A DNA stretch of 64,000 nucleotides from an uncultured Bacteroidota bacterium. GTDB lineage: Bacteria > Bacteroidota > Bacteroidia > Chitinophagales > Chitinophagaceae. Within the stretch, counting starts at the first letter, position 1. Every line of letters begins with the position of its first letter. The stretch lies in the NCBI GenBank assembly GCA_903835005.1, contig CAILLK010000073.1, forward strand, positions 1 through 64,000, read 5' to 3'. Positions 19,467 through 29,800 of the stretch are shown here, piece by piece. A program made the position numbers and the translations under genes. The notes under the pieces were generated by a model. That model saw nothing but the letters and a program-made list of their open reading frames with translations, had not been told where the DNA came from and did not search any database.

Positions 19467-20108
19467 ATGCCGGCAATGATTGACATTGAACTTTTGCAGA
19501 CTCTTGGTGCAACTTACAAAAAAGTGGATGCAGGAGATGTCATCTTTTTTGAAGGTAACCGCTGCAATTTTTATTACCAGCTTGTAAGTGGTAAAATCCG
19601 GTGGGCAAATTTCAACGAAGAAGGAAAAGAATATCTGCATATGGTGGTAGAGCCGGGTGAGTGTTTTGGAGAATTACCGCTGTTTGACGGGGCGCCTTAC
19701 GCAGCAACTGCTGTTGCAGATGAAGATTCTCTTGTAATAAAATTACATCAATCCACATTTCATCAATTGCTCCAGGAACATCCGGAAATTCATTTTGATT
19801 TTTCAAAACTGATGGCCCAACGGCTGAGGTTCAAATTCTTTATGCTTACAGAATTACTGCATAATGAACCTGAAGAACGCATAAAATCACTCATAGCCTA
19901 CCTCAAAACAAACAACCATAATGTTTGTACAGATTGCGGAAAAATAAAACTCACCCGCCAGCAGATAGCCAATATGACCTGCCTGCGTGTCGAGACGGTT
20001 ATACGGGCCATGCGGCATATGCATGAGCTGGGCGAGATTTCCATACGGAAAGGCAAAGTATTTATTGGGAATCTTCCTCCGGTAATTGCTCAGAAGAGTG
20101 CGAATTAG
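19467..20108 (+). CDS. Crp/Fnr family transcriptional regulator
   Basis: A 213-residue protein with an N-terminal cyclic-nucleotide-binding-fold domain (GDVIFFEGNRC through GECFGELPLFDGAPYAATAVA) and a C-terminal winged helix (LTRQQIANMTCLRVETVIRA). The usual cAMP-binding arginine-serine is absent, so cAMP is probably not the ligand. A CTDC pair (about C154 and C157) sits just before the DNA-binding helices, with additional cysteines in the sensor domain, so redox, metal or NO sensing is possible. The start is taken at the ATG at 19467; the ATG at 19476 is equally plausible and an upstream TTG less so. It is divergent from ric, its likely target. Confidence 0.9.
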   Translation: MPAMIDIELLQTLGATYKKVDAGDVIFFEGNRCNFYYQLVSGKIRWANFNEEGKEYLHMVVEPGECFGELPLFDGAPYAATAVADEDSLVIKLHQSTFHQLLQEHPEIHFDFSKLMAQRLRFKFFMLTELLHNEPEERIKSLIAYLKTNNHNVCTDCGKIKLTRQQIANMTCLRVETVIRAMRHMHELGEISIRKGKVFIGNLPPVIAQKSAN

Positions 20109-20146
20109 TAATTTAGCTAAGTATAAGCTTAATTATGACACGCTAA

Positions 20147-20539
20147 ATGAAAAAAATCCTAAGAATACTTTTATTATCAGCCATGTTCTTAAGTAAGGGA
20201 TACCACGCATTGGCATCGGGGGCCTATTACTCAAACAACAACGGAAATGGAGGTGATTTGATGTTGATTATTTATTTTTTTGTGGGCATTTTAGTCCTTT
20301 GTGGTTTAATTAACCTGATAGCATTAATTTCTGCATTGCGACCAGGAAAATCAACTACAGCCAGCTTCTTCATTTATCTGGGAATTATATGCAATCTGTT
20401 TATATGCGTAGGTTTGCTACTACTTATGCCAAAGGGAAGTGCCGGTGCTGGAGGTGGTCCCTACCAGATACTGATCATATTAGGTGCATTATCCCTTGAT
20501 GTGTTTTATTTTTATCGACTGAAGGAGAAGAATAAATAG
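20147..20539 (+). CDS. Small hypothetical membrane protein
   Basis: 130 residues: a signal-peptide-like N-terminus ending HALAS, a Gly/Asn-rich stretch (YYSNNNGNGG), then three hydrophobic segments and a basic end (RLKEKNK). No known domain is recognised. It starts 38 bp after the regulator gene in the same direction and might be co-transcribed. Confidence 0.65.
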   Translation: MKKILRILLLSAMFLSKGYHALASGAYYSNNNGNGGDLMLIIYFFVGILVLCGLINLIALISALRPGKSTTASFFIYLGIICNLFICVGLLLLMPKGSAGAGGGPYQILIILGALSLDVFYFYRLKEKNK

Positions 20540-20652
20540 CCACCATAGGAGAATGGTTCATTGGGAACCCTGTTGATTGCAACTGTCAGCCACCATTCCC
20601 GATTATAATAATTCGCAATTACTCCCTATTTTACTCCCAACGTAAATAGTTT

Positions 20653-22317
20653 ATGCAACAAAAAAACACAGCCGCCATACCTGCCGCCAGTTCAGGGGCG
20701 CTTTCTACGCTTGTTACCGTGTTCTTTTTTTGGGGCTTTATAGCTGCCGGCAACGGGGTTTTTATACCCTTCTGCAAGCATTACTTTCATCTCGATCAGT
20801 TTCAGTCGCAGCTTATAGATTTTGCGTTTTACCTGGCTTACTATATAGGCGCTTTGGTGTTGTATGCCATTGCTACCCTTCTCGGTAGCGATGTGATAGC
20901 CCGGTGGGGTTATAAAAACAGCATTGTTTACGGGCTCCTCTTTTCGGCGCTTGGTGCGGTTATTATGATACTGGCTGTAAATGCCAACACCTTCCCCGGT
21001 ATGCTCATTGGTCTGTTTGCTGTGGCATTGGGCTTCTCTCTGCAGCAGACAGCCGCCAATCCGTTTGCCGCGCTTCTTGGTCCTCCCGAAACAGGGGCAA
21101 ACCGTATCAACCTTGGTGGTGGTATCAATTCATTCGGCACTTTCATTGGCCCAATCGTTGTGGCTCTGGCGTTATTTGGCGCTACAAGGGCCAGCGACGA
21201 TCAGATCAATTCGCTGGGGCTGGGTAAGGTAACTATACTATATGCCTGTGTAGGAGCATTGTTTGTGTTGGCAGCAGCGGTGTTTTTCTTCTCCAGCAAA
21301 CTGCCTTCAGGCAAGTATGAAACCGATGCCGAAAAATCACCCAACGCACTTATAGCTCTTATTATTATGACCTGCCTGCTCATTGGCATCTTCATTCCTA
21401 TTTTCCGGAGCTACCTCGTCGAAACAACCGATCCTGTTTTGAAACAGGCCATAGAAATGGGCCGCATAAAATGGCTTGTTGCAGGGCTTGTTATTATAGT
21501 TGGTACCTTACTTACATCGCTTGCTCTGGCCAGTCGTAATAGCGATGGATGGGGCGCTATGAAGTATCCGCAACTGGTACTGGGCATGCTGGCGATATTT
21601 ACTTATGTGGGTGTTGAGGTAACCATTCAGAGCAATCTTGGTGCACTGCTGGCTGATCCCAAATTCGGAGGCTACAGTTCATCTCAGATTGCACCCTTTA
21701 TCTCCATGTATTGGGGTAGCCTTATGGTCGGCCGCTGGACGGGATCAATCAAGAACTTTAATCCGTCGGCATCGCTCAGGGCAATACTTATTTTCGTGGT
21801 TCCGGTTATTGCTTTTGGGGTTGTACTGGCTGTAAATGCAATAGCCCAGAACGATATTTCACCACTCTATTCTTATGGCATCTGTGTATTGGTTCTGGCC
21901 GTCGCTTTTTATGCCGGGCAGGACAAGCCTGCCAAAACTTTACTTTTGTTTGCATCGCTGGGTATAATATGTATGGTCACGGGTATTCTCACCACAGGCC
22001 AGGTGGCCACCTATGCATTCCTGGGTGGCGGGTTGTTTTGCTCCATCATGTGGCCGGCAATATTTGTATTGTCTATAGCTGGCTTAGGCAAGTTTACCTC
22101 TCAGGGTTCGGCATTTCTGATTATGATGATACTTGGCGGCGCTATTATACCGCCCATACAGGGCAAGCTCGCCGACCTGAAGAGTATAGGTATCCATAAC
22201 TCCTACTGGATTACTGTTGCCTGCTTTGGCTACCTGGCTGTCTTTGCCATAAGTGTCAGAGGCATATTGCGCAGGCAGGGCATAGATTACGACAGCAGTA
22301 TCGCGGCTGAGCATTAA
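20653..22317 (+). CDS. Sugar MFS transporter (FucP / glucose-galactose porter type)
   Basis: A 554-residue major facilitator protein with at least 12 predicted helices. The N-terminus ([24 protein letters not shown]) and the block [20 protein letters not shown] are characteristic of the fucose permease / glucose-galactose group, which imports monosaccharides with protons or sodium. It is about 100 residues longer than the typical 430-residue family member; the extra length lies in hydrophobic central and C-terminal segments. The substrate cannot be read from the sequence. The next gene starts 12 bp downstream. Confidence 0.88.
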   Translation: MQQKNTAAIPAASSGALSTLVTVFFFWGFIAAGNGVFIPFCKHYFHLDQFQSQLIDFAFYLAYYIGALVLYAIATLLGSDVIARWGYKNSIVYGLLFSALGAVIMILAVNANTFPGMLIGLFAVALGFSLQQTAANPFAALLGPPETGANRINLGGGINSFGTFIGPIVVALALFGATRASDDQINSLGLGKVTILYACVGALFVLAAAVFFFSSKLPSGKYETDAEKSPNALIALIIMTCLLIGIFIPIFRSYLVETTDPVLKQAIEMGRIKWLVAGLVIIVGTLLTSLALASRNSDGWGAMKYPQLVLGMLAIFTYVGVEVTIQSNLGALLADPKFGGYSSSQIAPFISMYWGSLMVGRWTGSIKNFNPSASLRAILIFVVPVIAFGVVLAVNAIAQNDISPLYSYGICVLVLAVAFYAGQDKPAKTLLLFASLGIICMVTGILTTGQVATYAFLGGGLFCSIMWPAIFVLSIAGLGKFTSQGSAFLIMMILGGAIIPPIQGKLADLKSIGIHNSYWITVACFGYLAVFAISVRGILRRQGIDYDSSIAAEH

Positions 22318-22329
22318 TACTTAAATGAA

Positions 22330-22863
22330 ATGAACGAGATAAGAATCTACAAGTCTATATGGAAAGGGGTAAAACTTTTAGCTGGTTGTCTCCTGTTTGT
22401 TGTTCTGGGTATTGGCATGATTCTTCATGATCCTGATAGTCAATGGTTGGGTTGGATGGGTACTTGTTTCTTTGGCCTTGGTATACCTGTTGGTTTATTT
22501 ATGGTATTCGATCGCAGGCCAACGGTAATCATGAATGAAAAAGGGATAACAATCCGGAATTGGAAAAAAATATTTCTGGAATGGCAGCATATTAACGAGG
22601 CCGCTCTGATCAGCACTGGCAAGTCACAGATGATTTGCTTATACATGAAGGATGGTATTTCACTTGATTCCGGGAGAGTCGGATTTAGAAAAAAATTGTA
22701 CCATCTTAATAAAAATATGGGCTATGGAGATGCCTCAATTCCTGTCTTTAATCTTAAAGTAGATCCGGAGCGACTGTTAATTTTGGTGGTGATGCTTATA
22801 AATGCGGATAGCCCGGACAGAAAAAACTTATTGATTGATCAGGGTGTGGAAGGTGTTGTCTAA
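22330..22863 (+). CDS. STM3941-like small membrane protein
   Basis: 177 residues with two N-terminal transmembrane helices (LLAGCLLFVVLGIGMIL and WMGTCFFGLGIPVGLF) and a cytoplasmic domain starting RRPTVIMNEKGITIRNWKKIFLEW, a PH-like beta pattern. The layout resembles the STM3941 family, whose function is unknown. It is 12 bp downstream of the sugar transporter and probably in the same transcript. It converges with the next gene with 4 bp between stops. Confidence 0.65.
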   Translation: MNEIRIYKSIWKGVKLLAGCLLFVVLGIGMILHDPDSQWLGWMGTCFFGLGIPVGLFMVFDRRPTVIMNEKGITIRNWKKIFLEWQHINEAALISTGKSQMICLYMKDGISLDSGRVGFRKKLYHLNKNMGYGDASIPVFNLKVDPERLLILVVMLINADSPDRKNLLIDQGVEGVV

Positions 22864-22867
22864 CTTG

Positions 22868-23737
22868 TTACCTGTCTCCAAAAGCAATAAGCAGGATAGC
22901 CAGTAATGACAGGCACAGCCCGATTATCCGTAATCTGTTTACCTGTTCCTTGAAGATAAGTATTGCAGTAAGTGAAGATACAACAACAATGCTTATATTG
23001 AAAACGGGTATGGCGGCCGAACTTTGAAGGATGTTACTGTTCAGCATCCGGATGATATAATAAATGGAGAAATAATTAGGTATACCCACCACTATACCGG
23101 CAATAATACTACTGTGGTGTATTTTAATCTTTTTGGTTAATATCATAAAAACTATTGCCAAAAGGCCGGAGAGGCCTGCTGTTCCAAAACAAAAGATGGT
23201 ATACTGAGCCTGTGTGGACTCAGTTTTCAGGTGGTAAGTCTGCACATACTTGATACAAGTATCAAGCAACCCTCCGCCCAAAAAAATCAGTACCGGTAGC
23301 AATAGGTTTTGGGGTTTATTGTCAGCTTGCTTTACTCTTGTGGTAAAGTATATGGCAGGTATAGCCAGCAGTATGCCGGAAATCTTATAAGGGCCCAGTA
23401 CTTCTTTGTAGAGTACCACCGAGAAAAGTACAGGTATTACAAGTGAAAGTTTATTGGCTATTGTTGCCGTTGTAATTCCATCCACTTTTATACACAGTCC
23501 CAGTAGCGTGAATAGGACTATAAACATACCTCCCATCGCCAGCGACCAGGTAAACCAGGATGCATGAACCGTTTCGGCACTCACCGGTATCTGACCCATA
23601 AAAACACAACCGGTAACCACGCAGACAAGGTAATTCACTACCACTGCCTGAAAGGTATCTATACCATATTTCGGAAACAACTTGAATAGTGAAGAAATAA
23701 CAACATTCAATATAATGGCAATAACCAGGTAGAACAT
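22868..23737 (-). CDS. EamA / DMT-superfamily transporter
   Basis: A 289-residue protein with about ten hydrophobic helices arranged as two EamA repeats, each ending in a conserved pattern (SLVIPVLFSVVLYKEVLGPYK in the first half, AAIPVFNISIVVVSSLTAILIFKE in the second). Members export or exchange small metabolites. The substrate is unknown. It starts 10 bp after ribD, so it is probably in an operon with it; a link to riboflavin or pterin intermediates is speculative. Confidence 0.87.
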   Translation of the reverse strand: MFYLVIAIILNVVISSLFKLFPKYGIDTFQAVVVNYLVCVVTGCVFMGQIPVSAETVHASWFTWSLAMGGMFIVLFTLLGLCIKVDGITTATIANKLSLVIPVLFSVVLYKEVLGPYKISGILLAIPAIYFTTRVKQADNKPQNLLLPVLIFLGGGLLDTCIKYVQTYHLKTESTQAQYTIFCFGTAGLSGLLAIVFMILTKKIKIHHSSIIAGIVVGIPNYFSIYYIIRMLNSNILQSSAAIPVFNISIVVVSSLTAILIFKEQVNRLRIIGLCLSLLAILLIAFGDR

Positions 23738-23747
23738 TAAGGCGTAT

Positions 23748-24818
23748 TTAAAAATCCATTCCCCTTACATAGGTAAAAGGGCTTTTGTTATTCACAAAGA
23801 TATCCAGTGTATCCTGCTCCACAAAAGTATTCAGTACCCGGTCTCCGTTTTTCAGTTGCGGTGCAGGTATACCTTCATTCAGTATTACCTTTCCGGTAAA
23901 CTTTCTTGCCTCATCCCATAATCCCACATTGATAAAGCTGTTCAGCAATGCTGACCCGCCTTCAACAATTAAGGAAAGTATCCGGCTTTCATACAGCCTT
24001 TCCATCAATTGCTCCAGAAACGGCTCATCATAATTAAGTTTCACATACTCTAAATTGTCTGTCGTTTCCTCTTTTAATGCATTGACAATCCAGGTGGGCA
24101 CTTTTTTGTCAAATAAATGGTGTGTATCGGGTATCAGCAGGTTGCGGTCAGTTATAATTCTCAATGGTTGCCGGCCATCATACAGGCGGGCGGTCAACTG
24201 CGGATTGTCATTCATGGCAGTAGTAGTTCCTGCCATTACTGCCGCCTCTTCAGTTCGCCATTTATGCACCAGCAGCTGGCTGTATTCTCCTGTAATCTGT
24301 AGTCGGCTTCGATCTGCCGGCGCAATAAAACCATCAGCTGTCTGCGCCCATTTAAGTATAATATAGGGCCTGTTGAAAGTATGGAAACAGAAGAAACGCC
24401 TGTTGAGCCATAAACCCTCTTTTTCCAGCACCCCTGAGGTTACTGCAACGCCGCCCTGTTTCAGAATTTCAACGCCTCTGCCATTTACCTGGGCAAACGG
24501 GTCGGTATTGGCTATAACTACATGCTTTATTTTTTCCTGCACCAGCCTGTCGGCACACGGTGGTGTATTACCGTGATGGGCGCAGGGTTCCAGGTTCACA
24601 TAGAGGGTGCTTTCCGGTATCAGGTGTTTATCTCCTTTCTCTACATTATTCAGGCAATTCACCTCTGCATGATTGCCTCCATATTGCTGGTGCCATCCTT
24701 CACCAATGATCTTCTGATTATACACCAGCACAGCGCCTACCATTGGGTTGGGAGCTGTAAAACCTCTGGCCTGTTGAGCAAGCGAGAAGCATCTGTTCAT
24801 ATACAATTCGTGGTTCAT
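23748..24818 (-). CDS. ribD: Bifunctional diaminohydroxyphosphoribosylaminopyrimidine deaminase / reductase
   Basis: A 356-residue two-domain riboflavin-pathway enzyme. The N-terminal zinc deaminase domain has HAEVNCLNNV and the cysteine ligands in PCAHHGNTPPCADRL. The C-terminal reductase domain has KWAQTADGFIA, AGTTTAMNDNPQLTARL and a VEGGSALLNSF core. Together they carry out two steps from the GTP-derived pyrimidine to the ribitylamino intermediate. The ATG at 24818 (MNHELYMNRC) is preferred over an upstream TTG because it matches the family N-terminus. A TACCTTTA -7-like element lies just upstream (24826-24833, minus strand). Confidence 0.94.
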   Translation of the reverse strand: MNHELYMNRCFSLAQQARGFTAPNPMVGAVLVYNQKIIGEGWHQQYGGNHAEVNCLNNVEKGDKHLIPESTLYVNLEPCAHHGNTPPCADRLVQEKIKHVVIANTDPFAQVNGRGVEILKQGGVAVTSGVLEKEGLWLNRRFFCFHTFNRPYIILKWAQTADGFIAPADRSRLQITGEYSQLLVHKWRTEEAAVMAGTTTAMNDNPQLTARLYDGRQPLRIITDRNLLIPDTHHLFDKKVPTWIVNALKEETTDNLEYVKLNYDEPFLEQLMERLYESRILSLIVEGGSALLNSFINVGLWDEARKFTGKVILNEGIPAPQLKNGDRVLNTFVEQDTLDIFVNNKSPFTYVRGMDF

Positions 24819-24975
24819 AATTCGGTAAAGGTAAATAAACGACAATAATACCTGTTAATATTTAACAACTGGCCGAATTTATGCTTTATCGTTTAATATA
24901 TGAATCTGATTAGAATCCTGGAATTAAATGATTCATCCAATCCATGTATTTATCCCGCTCCTTGATCCCTAAGGG

Positions 24976-25004
24976 TTTGAGGTACTTTTTTCCGCTTACC
25001 TTTA
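24976..25004 (+). promoter_or_regulatory. Possible promoter of prmC
   Basis: TTTG (24976-24979) and TACCTTTA (24997-25004) are separated by 17 bp, slightly short for the Bacteroidota consensus. The -7 element ends 4 bp before the prmC ATG, so the message would be leaderless or start at a later codon. Confidence 0.4.
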
Positions 25005-25008
25005 CCCC

Positions 25009-25944
25009 ATGTTAACCTACATTCAGGCCTACTACCAATTAGTTAAACAATTGCAACCACTCTATGATGCCGGTGAAGCTGCTGCAATAGCGCATATGTA
25101 TCTTGAGTTTATAACCGGCCTCGGCAAAATGGACAGGCTGGATAAGAAAGACACCCCGTTTACTAAAAGACAACAGGATCTGTTCGACAACAGATCTAAA
25201 GATCTGCTCAAAGGAAAACCAATTCAGTACGTTACCGGAAATGCCTGGTTTATGGGCAGGGAATTTCTGGTAAATGAAAATGTATTGATTCCCCGTCCTG
25301 AAACGGAAGAACTGGTTCAGTGGGTTATTGATCAATTCCCAATCCCCAATTCAAATATCCAACCTCAGGTTCCAAGTCCCAAATTCCGCATTCTCGATAT
25401 TGGCTCCGGTAGTGGTTGCATCAGCATCTCGTTACTCCGGTTATTGAATTCTTCTATTGTTACCTGTATAGATATCAGCCACGATGCACTTGATACCTTG
25501 CGAACCAACATTCAATGGGTACTGACCGAAGAAGAAAAAAAGAAATGTGCGGATAACATAAGGCTGCTGGAACTGGATTTTCTGGACGAAGCCGTAAGAG
25601 ATAAGGAATTGGGCAGGTATGATATCATAGTATCGAACCCGCCATATATACCCTATAAGGAAAAAAGTAAACTCCATGACAATGTAACCCGTTACGAACC
25701 AACCATTGCTTTATTTGTTCCCGATAATGACCCCCTTGTGTTTTACCGGGAAATTGCAGCATTTGGTAAAGGGCATTTAAGAAAAGAAGGGCAGATTTTT
25801 TGTGAGCTGGATGCCGCCCATGCCGAAGCATGCAAACAACTGTTTGAAGCATCAGGGTATACCAATGTGGAACTGAAAAAGGATATGCACGGAAATTGGA
25901 GAATGCTTCGCTGCAACATCGCTAATCATGAAACCGGTCTGTAA
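25009..25944 (+). CDS. prmC: Peptide chain release factor N5-glutamine methyltransferase
   Basis: A 311-residue SAM-dependent methyltransferase that modifies the GGQ glutamine of release factors RF1 and RF2. It shows the helical N-terminal recognition domain, the conserved VLIPRPETEELV, the SAM-binding ILDIGSGSGCISISL, and the catalytic NPPYIPY. Length is slightly above the usual 280 residues. It overlaps the end of the convergent lpxH gene by 19 bp. Confidence 0.94.
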   Translation: MLTYIQAYYQLVKQLQPLYDAGEAAAIAHMYLEFITGLGKMDRLDKKDTPFTKRQQDLFDNRSKDLLKGKPIQYVTGNAWFMGREFLVNENVLIPRPETEELVQWVIDQFPIPNSNIQPQVPSPKFRILDIGSGSGCISISLLRLLNSSIVTCIDISHDALDTLRTNIQWVLTEEEKKKCADNIRLLELDFLDEAVRDKELGRYDIIVSNPPYIPYKEKSKLHDNVTRYEPTIALFVPDNDPLVFYREIAAFGKGHLRKEGQIFCELDAAHAEACKQLFEASGYTNVELKKDMHGNWRMLRCNIANHETGL

Positions 25945-26693
25945 TATTTCAGTCTCAGGTCGCTGCCATCAAACTCTGCATAACTGTCGAATTGAAGCCA
26001 ATCACCCAGGTTTACATAAAGGCTGCTTTGTGGCAGCGGGTATTCAATAGCAATGTGCCTGTGCCCGAAAACAAAATAGTCGAAATGTTCATTATTAAGG
26101 GTCTCCAGACAGAATTGAACAAGCATTTCCTTTTCAGGACCCATGAACTGTTTGGCGGGCGATTCAGCACTGTGCTTCGGTCCAAGCCGGCTTAGCCAGC
26201 CAGCAAATCCCACTCCGGTATCCGGATGTAATCTCCGGTATAGCCATTGCGAAAAGTTGTTGCGCAGCACTTTCTTCAGTATTTTATAACCATGGTCGCC
26301 GGGCCCGAGGCCATCGCCATGGGCAATAAAGAATTTCTTCCGGTTCATCTCAATTTTGATGGGTTGATGATGCACCGGAATGTCCATTTCTGTCACGAAG
26401 TAATCGCGCATCCACAGATCATGGTTGCCGGTAAAAACAGTGATCAGTATTCCCGAATCCCTGAGCTCTGCCAGTTTTCCTATAAACCGCACAAAGCCAC
26501 GTGGAACAACATTCCGGTACTCAAACCAGGTATCAAAAAGATCACCTACCAGGTATATATGGTATGCATCTGCCTTAATCTCATCCAGCCAGTCTATGAG
26601 CCGCTTTTCTCTGGCAAGACTGCTTTTGCGATCTGGTATTCCAAAATGAAAATCGGAAGCGAAATAAACCTTTTTACCCTTTGGTAATTCCAT
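25926..26693 (-). CDS. lpxH: UDP-2,3-diacylglucosamine diphosphatase (LpxH family)
   Basis: A 255-residue calcineurin-like metallophosphoesterase. All metal-ligand motifs are visible: SDFHFG, GDLFDTW, GNHDLW, the AHGDGLG histidine and FGHRHIA. LpxH removes UMP from UDP-2,3-diacylglucosamine to give lipid X in lipid A synthesis at the inner membrane. The ATG at 26693 (MELPKGKKVYFASDFHFG) is chosen over the upstream one at 26717. TAACTTTG (26715-26722, minus strand) is a good -7 element, but no clear -33 element is seen. Confidence 0.9.
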   Translation of the reverse strand: MELPKGKKVYFASDFHFGIPDRKSSLAREKRLIDWLDEIKADAYHIYLVGDLFDTWFEYRNVVPRGFVRFIGKLAELRDSGILITVFTGNHDLWMRDYFVTEMDIPVHHQPIKIEMNRKKFFIAHGDGLGPGDHGYKILKKVLRNNFSQWLYRRLHPDTGVGFAGWLSRLGPKHSAESPAKQFMGPEKEMLVQFCLETLNNEHFDYFVFGHRHIAIEYPLPQSSLYVNLGDWLQFDSYAEFDGSDLRLKYYRPVS

Positions 26694-26795
26694 GTAATTA
26701 TAAACAGTGCCCGGCAAAGTTAGTGAGAATAAGTTTTATTGGGTTTAAAATAGGGTGTTAAAGAATATTTTCTTGTTTAATTGACCATTAACTAC

Positions 26796-26833
26796 AAAAA
26801 AAATTGCCCCGGTTATGGAAACGGGGCAATTTT
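26796..26833 (-). terminator. Rho-independent terminator of the giant surface-protein gene
   Basis: A perfect 12-bp stem, AAAATTGCCCCG (26800-26811) with its complement at 26822-26833, has a 10-nt loop. On the minus strand the stem runs into a T tract (complement of the A run at 26796-26803). It starts 50 bp after the stop of the leftward 26884-34749 gene. Confidence 0.88.
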
Positions 26834-26883
26834 CTGTTTGTCTCAAAAAAATATCTGGGTCACTCTTCAGCAGAAATTAAATA

Positions 26884-29800
26884 CTACTGCTCAATTACCA
26901 CATGGAATACTTTGTTTTTTGAGCCAGAATGTATACTCAGCAAATAAACCCCGTTCGCAAGTTTATTGTCGGGATGAATATGCTCATTGATTATGCCGCC
27001 CTGTGCGATAAACCTGCCCTTATATACTACCTGGCCAATCACATCTGTCAGCTCCAGTGTTACGTCTTCATCAGCCAGCGATCCTAAAGATCCTTTTACA
27101 ATAAAGTCTCCTTTATTGGGGTTTGGCAAAACAGTTATCTCACCGGTATTATTCAGTTGGATAACGCCAACATTGTTAACCAGAATAATAACCGAATGTG
27201 CTCCCGGTTGATTCCCGCATGGGCCGCTGCTGGTAACGATGCAGGTAAGTGAATCGCCGTTGGCTGCATTTGTCAATACCAGCGTATCTGAAGAAGCCCC
27301 GGGAATAAGGATACCGTTCTTATACCACTGGAATGCGGGTTCCGGACCACCATTGGTGTAGGAAGCAATCAGTGTTACTGATTGCCCGGGTGCAATCGTA
27401 GTGCCCGGGTTAGCTGAAATTGTAACTACTGGTACCACCAATGGTTCTACATTCATAACCACCGAACTGACAGCTGTATCTGGTAGCGGGCAGGCAGCAT
27501 TACTGGTCAGTTTTACGCTTACCATATCGCTGTTGGCAGGTGAGTAGGTATAAGTAGTGCCTGTAGTGCCGCCTGATCCGTTAACAGACCAACGATAAAC
27601 AGGTGAGCTCCCACCATTGATCGAAGATGCAGTAAACGTTACCGGAGAACCTGAACATACGGTATCTCCGGGCGATAAACTGATATTTACAGAAGGAACC
27701 ACTGTTGGTGCAATAGTAACGTTTACACTATCTGGCATATAGCCCGTACATGTGGTTGTTACATTGGTAGCAAATACCTTGTAATAGCCTGTCGGAGAGA
27801 AGACACCAAAATTTAGCGGCGAGCCTGTTCCTGCTACCAGCGGTGCTGCGGGTAGTGATCCGTAAAGCAACTGATAATTGGTTCCAATAGTTGAACCTGC
27901 CAGACCAATATGAATGCCCGGGCTGTCGGCACAATAGCCTCCACCACCTGTAACAAAGAATCCCGAAGGTGGGGGATTGATAACTACAATGGCACTGCCC
28001 GACATTGTTGTGTTGCATGTTGTAGCGGTGTTGGTTGCCAATACAGTATAAGTCCCGGAAGCTGTTTGCAGTCCGAAATTAAGAGAAGAGCCAGTGCCTG
28101 AAAGAGGTGTGCCCATTGCTGTCGTTCCATCATACAATTGGTACATTACCCCGGTTTGTGAGCCGCTCAGCTCAACCGGAACCCCTGTGCCACCCAGGCA
28201 GTAATTTCCACCACCAACGGTGGTAAATATTGCAGGTAAAGGGTTCACAGTAATTGTTTTAGATGCGGCACAGTAAGATCCGAGTGTATAAAAGATAGTA
28301 TCGGTGCCGGCAGACGATCCTGAAACGATGCCTGTACCCGCGCCCACTGTGGCAATCGGTACATGGTTGCTGCTCCATACACCACCTGCAATTGAATCGC
28401 TCAGGGAAATTGTTGCGCCGGTACAAACTATGCTGGGCCCGGTAATAGGTGACGGTTGCGGACTGATATAAATGATGGTGTCTTTATAACACCCTGTTGA
28501 TAATAAAGTGTAGGTAACGATACCACTGCCAACGGATAGACCCGTAACCATTCCTGTTGTTGGATTTATTGTAAAAATGGATGAATAGCCAGTACTGCTC
28601 CATCCTCCGCCGGGCGTTCCGTCAGTCAATAGCGAAGTAAGACCGGCACACCCGTGGTAAGCGCCTGCAATAGGCTCAGGCAAAGGGTTCACCATCATAG
28701 TTGAAGAGGTGAAACAGCCTGTAGGCATTGTATAGGTTACTGTCGCTGCCCCCGCACTATGGGTGGTGATCTGGCCATCTCCTCCTCCAAGCGTTGCTAC
28801 AGTAACAAGGGCACTGGTATATACACCGCCAATTGCAGCATCACTGATATCCAAGGTATCTCCGAATGCACATTTACTGGCCGGAAGTCCGGTAATCGCT
28901 GGTACCAGGATTACAGTCATGGTCTTGGTAGCTGCACAGCCAGATGATATAGTATAACTGATGATGGCTCCTCCGGTGCCTGCCCCGGTAACTACTCCTG
29001 ACGGACTCACAGCTGCGATAGCTGAATTGGAACTGCTCCAGACACCTGATGGAGTTATATCACCAAGGCTGGTTGTGGAGCCAAGGCAAACAAAGTTATT
29101 GCCGGTAATTCCTGATGGAGATGGAAGCACGGTCACAGCCATAGTTGCTGTACAGCCAGGGCCAACTGAATAAGTAATGACAGATGTTCCTGCATTGAGG
29201 CCGGTAATATGTCCTGCTGTATCTGTTGCTGTTACAAGTGGATTGCTGCTGCCCCATGTCCCGGTGCCAGATACGTCGCTGAGTGTATCTGTATATCCTA
29301 CACAAAGGTGATTGGTTCCGGTTATCGCTGCTGGAATTGCTATCACAGTCATAATCTTGGGTACTGAACAGCCAGCACCAATTGAATAGGTTATAGTATC
29401 CAATCCCGGAATTAAACCATTTACTATTCCAGATGAAGAACCGATTGTTACACGTGAATTGCTTGCGGTCCAGTTACCTCCTGTTGTGGCATCACTTAAA
29501 GTTGCCGTAGATCCCACACATACGGCTGATGCTCCTCCTATCGGAGCAGGTGCCGAGGTAATTATTATCGCTCTGCTGGCCTTGCAGCCTGTTGAGGAGT
29601 TTGTAATAATTATTGTATCTGGCCCGGCCATAGTTCCGGTAAGTATGCCAGTAGAGGCGCCTATTGTAGCTATTGCAGTGGTGCTGCTGCTCCATGTCGT
29701 TCCCGACATGGTATCTGTATAAGGTGTCGGCACTCCTATGCATGTTGCTGATGGCCCGGTTATTGCAGATGGCAGTGGGTTTACCGTTACATTCTTAGTA

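Noticed and set aside
20550-20600. Small inverted repeat GGTTC-ATTGG-GAACC after the 20147 gene as a terminator
   Set aside because: Only a 5-bp stem with no T tract; too weak to list.
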